DNA of 26,820 nt, from contig NW_025407904.1 of assembly GCF_003324165.1 (NCBI RefSeq), forward strand, positions 1 through 26,820. Direction: 5' to 3'. Of this stretch, positions 1-6,223 are shown piece after piece. Numbering within the stretch: position 1 is the first letter of the stretch; each line of letters begins with the position of its first letter. A program made the translations under genes and the position numbers. The notes below the pieces were generated by a model. That model searched no databases, was not told the DNA's origin, and was given only the letters and a program-made list of their open reading frames with translations. The stretch comes from Naegleria lovaniensis (Eukaryota; Heterolobosea; Eutetramitea; Acrasida; Naegleriidae).

Positions 1-1774
1 CTAATTGTATTTCTGTTTGCAATCGTGGGAACTTGCTTAACTCTCTGAACATTGAGATAAGGAAAGCATGAGATGAAATAACTACCATCCACCTCATCTT
101 ATTAAGTTGTGTATCCACGTGTGCATCCATAAAGTAATGGAGTATTGTGGTCAAGATGTTACTATGGTTTGCATGAACTGAATTTGACACGCCCATACTG
201 GAATCTGATTGATTTAACGATATTCCAACTAGTGAATCCAAATCAAAGATGGTTATTGTTTTGTTATATTGATATACTTCTTCCATTTTCTCGTTTAACA
301 CTTCTTTTGTGGTTTTTTCATCAAAAGCATTACTTCTCAGTAAGACATCCATGTTCAATAATTGGATAAAATCCACATTGTTTTGAACGGAAAACTGTGC
401 AAAATAAGGTAAAATTTGTGCCGTCTTGTTGGTACTAGTGGATAGGTTCCAAATAAGTCCACATGCTTCACGAGTATTCTTTTCCATGAACACAATGGCG
501 GCATTGTTAGCATTAAATTTGTGGCGTAACAGTATAGAGGTTCCAGATAAATCTACCAACATCTTTCCATTCAAATCAGGGCCATCAACAATTTGTAAAT
601 TAAAATCAGCATTCGGATTCTTTAGAAATAAAGCTGGAATGTTATATTTTCCAAGTAAGAGGGTTTGAAATTGATCACAAATAGCTATAGCACAGTTCAC
701 ACAGACCTTCTGAATAGTGTCGGCTTGTGGCTTCTCGTCAGAAATTTTTACAATAATGTCACTAATGAGTTCCTTTAGTGCTGCTCCAGTAAAGTTACAT
801 GTTAAAGCAGTCATATAATTCAATAAAGAATCAGAAAATGAAGGCAAGCTCTTTTTAAGGAATTCTTTTCGGCTCACAGGGCTTGGTCTTCCAACAAAAA
901 ACTGGCCTCTCATTCTTCTCAAAAACGCGTCATCAATGTTATTTCTGTAGTTTGTGGATGCAAGAAAAACTAAATTTTCCACGTCCTTAATACCTCCAAT
1001 AACAGCCAGTAGAATGGATAGAGCATCTTTTTTGCCTTGAGAATTGGAGTCATCATTTCTTTTGGGAGCAAGATTATCAATCTCATCTATGGTAATACAA
1101 GCTGCCAAGTGTGGAATTAGTGTTGCTCTGTTACACATGTCAAGCAACAATTTTTCTGTTTCTCCTACTAGGCTTCTGTTGACTTCTGTTGATGAGATAG
1201 GAGGTACTACTTGATACAAGCCAATTAAATCACCAATGTGTTCCGTGATTGTTGTTTTACCTGTGCCTGGCGGTCCATAGAGCAACAGACCTCTGGGAAC
1301 GCTCACTCCTTGTGTATTTGAATATTGAAAAGCCTTAAAGAACTGGTTTTTGATTCTGTCAAGTAGTTCTAGGCCGTTATAATCCAAAGCCTCAAACGCA
1401 AAATGTACTGCCTCTTCGGAAAGCAGTGGAACTTGGTCAATTCTTTTGGAATGATAATAAAAGTATCTTTTGATCATGTGCAATGACCCTGCAATAAAAG
1501 CTTTCTCTGCATACTGTTGCTTTTCTTGACTTCTTTTTTTTTCTTTGATGTTATATTGCTTGTGGTGATTGGTTTTGAGCTCATTTACCCCTTCCTGCAG
1601 CACAATTTTGGCATTTGGTGGTAGCCAAGAGGAGTTGGACCAATCTCGTTCAGACCATTCTTTCAAATCGTCCACAGTAAAAACCCAGTGCTCTTTCAAC
1701 AACTTTTCATAGGCTGCAGCCATCACAGACGGATCTCGACCGCTTTTCTCGAGAACAATTCTGATCCAATTCAT
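1..1774 (-). CDS. AAA ATPase with degenerate second AAA domain (3' end outside window)
   Basis: The frame is open from an ATG at 1774 down to base 1, giving 591 codons with no stop, so the C terminus is missing. Residues 1-70 look like a helical, SAM-like domain (L..ewserDW pattern; tentative). A canonical AAA core follows: Walker A GPPGTGKT at 167-174, Walker B ITIDEID with D230/E231, sensor-1 Asn275 in ASTN, and an RR pair at 286-287 in the arginine-finger position. A second AAA-like half follows, but its Walker B is only IFDLD (D511-L-D513), with Leu where the catalytic Glu belongs, and I see no Walker A Lys. The same architecture occurs in the gene at 6224-9502, so the two are paralogues. 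The family is typically an oligomeric ATP-driven remodeller of proteins or complexes; the substrate here is unknown. An in-frame TAA near 1818 and the absence of AG acceptors between it and 1774 support this start. Confidence 0.85.
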   Translation of the reverse strand, partial: MNWIRIVLEKSGRDPSVMAAAYEKLLKEHWVFTVDDLKEWSERDWSNSSWLPPNAKIVLQEGVNELKTNHHKQYNIKEKKRSQEKQQYAEKAFIAGSLHMIKRYFYYHSKRIDQVPLLSEEAVHFAFEALDYNGLELLDRIKNQFFKAFQYSNTQGVSVPRGLLLYGPPGTGKTTITEHIGDLIGLYQVVPPISSTEVNRSLVGETEKLLLDMCNRATLIPHLAACITIDEIDNLAPKRNDDSNSQGKKDALSILLAVIGGIKDVENLVFLASTNYRNNIDDAFLRRMRGQFFVGRPSPVSRKEFLKKSLPSFSDSLLNYMTALTCNFTGAALKELISDIIVKISDEKPQADTIQKVCVNCAIAICDQFQTLLLGKYNIPALFLKNPNADFNLQIVDGPDLNGKMLVDLSGTSILLRHKFNANNAAIVFMEKNTREACGLIWNLSTSTNKTAQILPYFAQFSVQNNVDFIQLLNMDVLLRSNAFDEKTTKEVLNEKMEEVYQYNKTITIFDLDSLVGISLNQSDSSMGVSNSVHANHSNILTTILHYFMDAHVDTQLNKMRWMVVISSHAFLISMFRELSKFPRLQTEIQL

Positions 1775-1797
1775 ATGATGGTGAATTGATTCATCAT
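1771..1797 (-). promoter_or_regulatory. Upstream ORF overlapping the AAA start codon
   Basis: Immediately upstream of the AAA gene on the minus strand, two consecutive ATG codons open an 8-codon ORF (MMNQFTII). Its TGA stop overlaps the AAA start codon in the arrangement ATGA. This geometry could lower translation of the AAA protein or feed it by termination-reinitiation. Whether the transcript includes the uORF is unknown. Confidence 0.4.
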
Positions 1798-1861
1798 ATG
1801 ATTTGTGTTGGATGATTTAGGTGGGGGAAGTGAAAGAGGTTCATTCTGAAGTGTAATATTT

Positions 1862-2203
1862 CTAATAGGTTGACTCTTTGAAATGTTGGTTGTAGCAAGT
1901 GCTGTAGAAATAATTATTAAATCTCAATTGCTGCTGATTAGTTGTTACTTTGTGAACATTTCCTCTAGGAATTATATATTCATTTTCTTTCAAATTGATA
2001 ATTTTACCATCAATTTGTAAATAATTATCTCCTACATTTGATGGCTTAGAAATAGAATTACATACATCAGTGAGCAAACCAAGCTTATCGTCATCAAATT
2101 CATCTTCGGAGTTTGTATCATATACTTCTTCATCAAAAACAGGATCAATTTCGACCGTGTCTTCGTATTCGACTGTTGTTGGGGTGATTGTATTGTGCAA
2201 CAT
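1862..2203 (-). CDS. Small acidic hypothetical protein
   Basis: This is an ATG-initiated ORF of 113 aa, not recognised. Residues 12-44 are rich in Asp and Glu (SEDEFDDDK is the core), followed by a short possibly folded part (LQIDGKIINL...IIPRG). It lies 88 bp upstream of the AAA gene on the same strand. I tested whether it could be a first exon of that gene, but a stop in the AAA frame near 1818 and no AG acceptor between that stop and the AAA ATG argue against it. A possible 47-nt GT...ACAG intron can be drawn inside its 3' part but gains nothing. It may be a real small gene or a chance ORF. Confidence 0.3.
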   Translation of the reverse strand: MLHNTITPTTVEYEDTVEIDPVFDEEVYDTNSEDEFDDDKLGLLTDVCNSISKPSNVGDNYLQIDGKIINLKENEYIIPRGNVHKVTTNQQQLRFNNYFYSTCYNQHFKESTY

Positions 2204-2363
2204 GTTGCTGTGAGTGGAATTTTTTTTTTGGGTGGACTTATTGTTGAAACTACCCTTTTTTACCGTGTTGGAAAGTGATGCCAGCGAAAAATGATATGAC
2301 TACTAAGTCGATCCACAGAGGAAATGCAGCGGAAAAGGGTGAACTGCGAACTTCCGAAAGCTG

Positions 2364-2396
2364 TGCGGAACAGTCCTTAACTGAGTTGCGGAACAG
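2364..2396. repeat. Short repeat next to the recombinase relic
   Basis: TGCGGAACAG occurs twice, at 2364-2373 and 2387-2396, on the 3' side of the recombinase relic. The inverse, TGTTCCGCA, occurs once on the other side at 3152-3160. These could be remnants of the ends of a mobile element. Nine to ten bases is short, so chance is possible. Confidence 0.3.
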
Positions 2397-2431
2397 CCTT
2401 ACCATACTTCCCAAATGCAGCAAATAAGGTA

Positions 2432-3025
2432 TTAAAAATTGAAATTTATTGTACAGTTATTGAAAACACAACTTTGAAATGGAGTTTGTGCAGTGTTGTC
2501 AATGGTGGAGCTGGTGGTGCTTGTGACGGAATTGAGTCTTTCGCTAATTTTTAAGGCTGTTTTTGTTGCTGTTTCTCTGTTTTCAGATTGATATCTATCA
2601 GCCACAGAATTGCTTGTCCAGTTTCCGTGCCTCTTAATATCTGCTTGAGTGACACCATCACAGCTTGCTAAAATTGTTGTGGAAGTTCTTCTTGTGGCTT
2701 GTTGGTAACAGTAACTCAAAGCTGAATGATATTTCCACAATTTCTGTCCAACAATATTACTCTCTGTGGCCAGGACGTTGATGAATGCAATCATGCTCTT
2801 TACATCTGTGGTGCATAGGCTGTGCTTGGTGCAGTATGTTTCGAACAACTCTTGCTTCTTTTTGTATTCTTTCACAGTCTTTTCTGATCTTGTACCCTTG
2901 CACTCTCCAGTATTAACAACATCTGATTGTTCGATCGTGTCTCTCACCTTGTCCAATTCTGTTTTTCTCTTCTTTTTCTGTTGCTCCATGCTAGAACCAG
3001 CAACAGGGATGGGATGTTCTGACAT
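2432..3025 (-). CDS. Truncated tyrosine recombinase, Crypton/DIRS-like relic
   Basis: The chosen ATG at 3025 sits after an A-rich run and gives 197 aa; the frame stays open upstream to 3124 but has only GTG there. Residues about 45-108 look like the helical core-binding domain of tyrosine recombinases (EKTVKEYKKKQELFETYC...). Directly after it comes ATRRTSTTILASCDGV, which resembles the box II (HxxR) region. Then comes the C-terminal signature DIKRHGNW with a downstream Tyr (DRYQSEN) in the nucleophile position. Most of the catalytic domain, including the first Arg box, is absent, with the junction near base 2698. The tail ending FNNCTINFNF is typical of eukaryotic Crypton-like proteins as I recall them. 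The frame is intact, so it is either a recently deleted element copy or a retained DNA-binding protein. Recombinase activity is very unlikely. Confidence 0.6.
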   Translation of the reverse strand: MSEHPIPVAGSSMEQQKKKRKTELDKVRDTIEQSDVVNTGECKGTRSEKTVKEYKKKQELFETYCTKHSLCTTDVKSMIAFINVLATESNIVGQKLWKYHSALSYCYQQATRRTSTTILASCDGVTQADIKRHGNWTSNSVADRYQSENRETATKTALKISERLNSVTSTTSSTIDNTAQTPFQSCVFNNCTINFNF

Positions 3026-3308
3026 TTTTTTCGAAATTGTTCTTGTGTTTGCTCGAGCAACCCGGTAAAAAAATTCTTCTATCCACTCGAAAACTTCTGC
3101 GAAACCTCCCGCCCTTCGTCTCACAGCTGCGCCTTCGACTCAGGTCGGAAGTGTTCCGCATCATTTTCCTCGTGGCAGAATAACTATCCTTTCTTTGATA
3201 CTTTTTACAAAACCTAAAATAGATCATTTCATTTCAATGTGTTCGTTGAACGGTAGCAAGGTGGTCGAATTTGACTCCCCTCGTCCTGTCGAGCCATTTC
3301 CAAAAAAA

Positions 3309-3926
3309 ATGTCTGTCGTCGGCGGCAGTAGGTGTGGTGGTGGCTTGAGAAACTCCTTGATGCTGAGCCTCGTCGTCGTGCTGCTTCAGTTATTGCTCCT
3401 CATGATGACTCTTCATGATCATTCCTTCATTAATGCCATGAATTTATCCATAAACAAAATGATGAAAATCAGATCAGCAACTACCAGTACTACCACTCGC
3501 CAACAATTCATCATTCAAGACATTCCCTACCTTCATCAAATCACGGATTATTCTTGCGGAGATGCAAGCCTCAACATGGTATTGTCATATTATTACCCAC
3601 AGAAAATCATTGATCAGAGAGCCATCATTGATGTTGCACGTACCTCCAATCATACAGGTACTTTGAGTTTGGATGTGGTTCGGAGTGCAAGATTCTCGCC
3701 TCTCAGTTCAACTCCAGCCTCACAGGTCTATATTCAATTTCCAGAACAGGCACCAACTTCTGGTTGGTTCAATTCAAAATTTGCAAACAAATCACAAGCT
3801 TCAGTACCAGTGAATATATTTGAACATTCTGGACTTGCGACCGTGTACTATCCTGATCGAAATATTTTTGTTCTGTTTGATTCAATCTGTGAAAAGTATG
3901 AAAGATTTTTCAATGCGTTTGCTTGA
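3309..3926 (+). CDS. C39-like cysteine protease, anchored or secreted, apparently incomplete
   Basis: The ATG at 3309 follows a run of A and gives 205 aa; an alternative in-frame ATG lies at 3237. Residues 17-35 are strongly hydrophobic (LMLSLVVVLLQLLLLMMTL), a signal peptide or membrane anchor. The segment IPYLHQITDYSCGDASL (73-89) matches the start of papain-like C39 peptidase domains, with Cys83 as the expected nucleophile and Gln77 in the oxyanion position. Homologues known to me continue to a conserved GHxxVVxGYD block carrying the catalytic His and Asp. I cannot find that block: after PEQAPTSGW the sequence becomes unlike the family and ends at NAFA. The gene is probably truncated or rearranged, and proteolysis is doubtful. 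It is divergent from the recombinase relic, with 283 bp between the starts. Confidence 0.6.
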   Translation: MSVVGGSRCGGGLRNSLMLSLVVVLLQLLLLMMTLHDHSFINAMNLSINKMMKIRSATTSTTTRQQFIIQDIPYLHQITDYSCGDASLNMVLSYYYPQKIIDQRAIIDVARTSNHTGTLSLDVVRSARFSPLSSTPASQVYIQFPEQAPTSGWFNSKFANKSQASVPVNIFEHSGLATVYYPDRNIFVLFDSICEKYERFFNAFA

Positions 3927-4029
3927 GCATGCATTGTCAAATCTGGAGGTATGAATCAAATCAGTCCTTACTATTAATTTATTGATCACTCACGATTACA
4001 CCGTTGGAGCATGCATGGTTCAAGATGGA

Positions 4030-4581
4030 TTAGTATGACTCATCCTGAGTGAAATAGCCGGGAAATGACCAATCCTTTTCCATGGTCAAGGAGTGAGTGG
4101 GTGGTGATGGTATTTCATCCATCACGGGAGAGTCCCACTGTGGTGCCTCCGTCATGCTTGGGTCGAGATTGGGGTGGCTTAACGGGTCGTGGTGCTCGTG
4201 GTGGTGCTCATAGTCGTACTCGTTCTTGCTTGGTGCGGTCTCGATGGAACTGGTGGCTCCTTGTTGCTTGGTGCTCGGCTGTGGAGTCATGGAGCGACGA
4301 ATTTGCTTGAATTTCTTGGCGAGAGCTTGTCGGCGCTCGAGATTCGCTTGCTCGTGCTGCTGAGGGTGTTTGTGCTCGTTCTTAGTACTAGGGGCGCGCT
4401 CATGACCACTGTCACTGCGACTGCCACCACGACCCATTTCACTCGTCATAGTGGTAGTGGCAAAATTGCGAATACTAGCGTTGGCACAACTCGAGGAGAG
4501 TGGTGTGTTTCGAAAGATCTTGCGTTTGTGAAGACGATTGGCCTTATTTCTGAGGAGACGATTGAGGAGCAAGGCTTTCAT
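4030..4581 (-). CDS. Probable mitochondrial protein of unknown function
   Basis: The frame opens at a TTG at 4668, but the first ATG is at 4581 and yields 183 aa. Residues 1-45 are rich in Arg, Lys, Leu and Ser with no acidic residue, ending in RNFATTT; this is a typical mitochondrial presequence. The middle is low-complexity and charged (His, Gln, Glu). The C-terminal 45 residues (DPLSHPNLDPS ... PSPPTH ... KDWSFPGYFTQDESY) faintly recall the end of succinate dehydrogenase assembly factor 4, which has DPL, PT and DW-G-D elements, but the spacing is wrong, so I do not adopt that name. Long open frames on the opposite strand (4065-4593) are read as shadows because they lack any comparable signal. 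Confidence 0.5.
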   Translation of the reverse strand: MKALLLNRLLRNKANRLHKRKIFRNTPLSSSCANASIRNFATTTMTSEMGRGGSRSDSGHERAPSTKNEHKHPQQHEQANLERRQALAKKFKQIRRSMTPQPSTKQQGATSSIETAPSKNEYDYEHHHEHHDPLSHPNLDPSMTEAPQWDSPVMDEIPSPPTHSLTMEKDWSFPGYFTQDESY

Positions 4582-4724
4582 TCTCGTGCATGAATCCCTT
4601 GTTGGAGAGGTGTTGTGCTTTTTTTCAAGGTACCTATGGCCATTTCTACTCGGTTCGAATACGAGCAAGAGCAGGACTCGACCCTAGCAACGAGAAGGAG
4701 GGTGGTCGAGTCTTTGGTCGAACT

Positions 4725-4736
4725 TTCCACGTGGAA
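4725..4736. repeat. 12-bp perfect palindrome TTCCACGTGGAA
   Basis: This is a perfect palindrome with a CACGTG (E-box type) core, between two divergent genes. It could be a binding site for a dimeric transcription factor such as a bHLH or bZIP protein. There is no independent support. Confidence 0.35.
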
Positions 4737-4892
4737 CGACACACCCCTCTGTTTTACATTTTCAGAGAATATCCTTGAATGTTGAAACGACAAATTCGAG
4801 CAAGATTTTCAACACAGCCTATCGACGGAGAGAGGCAAAGGGCTATCGAGTTCGAGTCCATGCTCGAAGTCGTTTTGAGGTGTGTCTTGACT

Positions 4893-4946
4893 CGAGGAGA
4901 GAGCGACGAGTTCGAATGAGTGCTCGAACTCGTCGCTCTCTTCTCG
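4893..4946. repeat. 23-bp inverted repeat (hairpin) with 8-base loop
   Basis: The left arm 4893-4915 and right arm 4924-4946 are reverse complements, with a single G-T wobble (4897/4942) and an 18-bp perfect inner stem. The loop is ATGAGTGC. A second, smaller hairpin (TTCGAG/CTCGAA, 4851-4868) lies 24 bp upstream. If transcribed, it would form a stable RNA stem-loop. It may also be the trace of an inverted duplication. Confidence 0.75.
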
Positions 4947-5146
4947 GCCATCGATGCTGAGTGAGACATGTCGAGGAAGGAAGACACTGCTCGAGGAAGA
5001 CCAATAAAGAAAGTTGCTTGATTCGAATCACTGTGATCACCAACCATGGAACGGAGCAGTAGGAAGACTTGTCGACTCGGTGAATTTCAAGGTGCTCCCA
5101 CAAGCTAGAAAATACGTGTAAAGCAACACCAAGCTCTCCACCATCC

Positions 5147-5905
5147 ATGGTAACGTTTGCGAGTCGTGTGGCCATGACCAGAACAATGACTCGACGTGAC
5201 GAAGAGAGTTCTGTTCCTCCTCCTCCTCCTCCTCCTCCTCGTGTTGGAGTGGAATCTGTTCCTCCTCCTCGTGTTGGAGTGGAATCAGTTCCTCCTCCGC
5301 CTCCGCCTCCTCCTCCTCCTCCTCCTCCTCCTGATGATGTTCTGGTTCGTCCACCTCTTCTTCCAGTGAGCACAACCAGCATGCTCGCTGCTGAGACAAC
5401 CCTCGTGTTGGAACGTATGGAACGAGAAGAGACTCTGACGGCTCGCGAAGAATTTGACTTGCTCCTGAATTCTCTACCCGTGTCGGAGGAGGTGAGACGT
5501 TTGATGGATCAAGCCGATGGTTTGATACGAGGAGTCGGTGCCTTTTGTTTCAACATGTCGTTGCACAATTTGTTGGCGAATCGAGAGAGAGAGAGTGGTC
5601 GAGTGCGTCCTCCTGCTCCCAATTTGGGCTACTTGGTCTATGCTCTCTTTTGTTACTTGCGGGAGAACAATATTCGAGGTGTCTTGTCTCAATTCCGAGA
5701 GAATATGCTTTTCAATGTCGATTCCTTGTTGCGTGTGGTCGAATCGAGTCGTCGTTCTCATGCCACTCATCAACCCGATCGAGCAGTGGTCGAAACTGAG
5801 ACACGTCCACCAACGTCACTTGTTATTCCTCACTCGGAGTCTCACTTACAGTGTCGTGAGTCGCGTGTGTCGAGTCGAAGTGGTACTCGTGCTGACACGG
5901 AGTGA
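5147..5905 (+). CDS. Polyproline-containing hypothetical protein
   Basis: An ATG at 5147 gives 252 aa. Residues 23-62 are almost pure proline, interrupted by two RVGVESV units. Residues about 80-200 look helical and folded (ERMEREETLTAREEFDLLLN...; NLGYLVYALFCYLRENNI). The last 50 residues are Arg/Ser/His-rich and probably disordered. I do not recognise a family. Proline runs of this kind often bind profilin, SH3 or WW domains in cytoskeletal regulators, but no actin-binding motif is visible. Codon choice is richer in G and C (CGT, GTG, CTC, TCG) than in the neighbouring coiled-coil and channel genes. Possible polyadenylation signal AATAAA at 6100-6105. Confidence 0.55.
   Translation: MVTFASRVAMTRTMTRRDEESSVPPPPPPPPRVGVESVPPPRVGVESVPPPPPPPPPPPPPPDDVLVRPPLLPVSTTSMLAAETTLVLERMEREETLTAREEFDLLLNSLPVSEEVRRLMDQADGLIRGVGAFCFNMSLHNLLANRERESGRVRPPAPNLGYLVYALFCYLRENNIRGVLSQFRENMLFNVDSLLRVVESSRRSHATHQPDRAVVETETRPPTSLVIPHSESHLQCRESRVSSRSGTRADTE
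5231..5332 (+). repeat. Tandem 30-bp repeat and CCT/CCG triplet tract
   Basis: Two 30-bp copies (5231-5260 and 5261-5290) differ at one base and encode PPPRVGVESV. They are followed by a CCT/CCG triplet run at 5291-5332, which continues the polyproline. Slippage-prone sequence inside a coding region suggests length variation between strains. Confidence 0.85.
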
Positions 5906-6223
5906 GCGTGTGTCTCTGTTTAGGATGTATGTGTGTGTGTCTGTAGTGTGTGTAGAGTGTGTAACGGGCATGTCTGTAGTGTGTGTAGAGTGTGTGTGTG
6001 TGTCTTTAGTGTGTGTGTAGAGTGTGTGTCTGTAGTGTAGTGTGTGTGAATGTGTGAATGTGTGAATGTGAAAAGGGTGTTTCCAAGTTTCAATCATTGA
6101 ATAAATTCCATTCGTTTATTCATTGTCAAGAGCGTTACTGCGATAGGTCATGCACGAGTCGAATGGTTGTGACACTTGTGACACCTCGTCATCATGGTCG
6201 TCCTCGTCGTCGGGGCCAATCAT
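5906..6223. other. Gene-free stretch between convergent genes
   Basis: This 318-bp gap lies between the 3' ends of the polyproline gene and the second AAA gene. Its first half is a GT-rich minisatellite (see 5929-6069). The second half holds AATAAA at 6100-6105, possibly the polyadenylation signal of the polyproline gene. I see no gene in it. Confidence 0.6.
5929..6069 (+). repeat. GT-rich minisatellite
   Basis: An imperfect unit of about 24 bp, of the form TGTCTGTAGTG(TG)nTAGAG(TG)n, recurs near 5938, 5971, 6001 and 6027. It grades into four TGTGAA hexamers (6046-6069). Open frames through it are products of the repeat. Confidence 0.85.

Larger units (their letters stand above)
4582..5146. 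other. Gene-free stretch between two divergent genes, rich in TCGA words
   Basis: This 565-bp stretch lies between the 5' ends of the mitochondrial-type gene (-) and the polyproline gene (+), so it should hold both promoters. Small open frames occur on both strands, but none has a recognisable domain. It contains a striking density of TCGA/CTCGA words, a 12-bp palindrome (4725-4736), a 6-bp-stem hairpin (4851-4868) and a 23-bp-stem hairpin (4893-4946). Confidence 0.6.

Noticed and set aside
145-668. Two plus-strand open frames (145-369 and 426-668)
   Set aside because: They lie opposite the AAA ATPase gene, which has strong motif support on the minus strand.
1775-2203. Acidic ORF as first exon of the AAA gene
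   Set aside because: A TAA in the AAA frame near 1818 and no AG acceptor between it and the AAA ATG leave no way to splice in frame to that start.
4065-4593. Plus-strand frames opposite the mitochondrial-type gene
   Set aside because: They have Leu/Val-rich low-complexity translations with no domain; the minus strand has a convincing targeting presequence.
4754-5047. Minus-strand 97-aa frame (and neighbouring 4578-4793 frame) as genes
   Set aside because: No domain, no good start context, and they overlap the hairpin and other repeats; composition alone explains the open frames.
4843-5399. Minus-strand poly-Gly and poly-Glu frames
   Set aside because: They are the antisense readings of the CCT triplet tract in the polyproline gene.
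5538-6097. Val/Cys/Ser and Thr/His-rich frames through the GT repeat
   Set aside because: They are translations of the minisatellite in open frames and not proteins.
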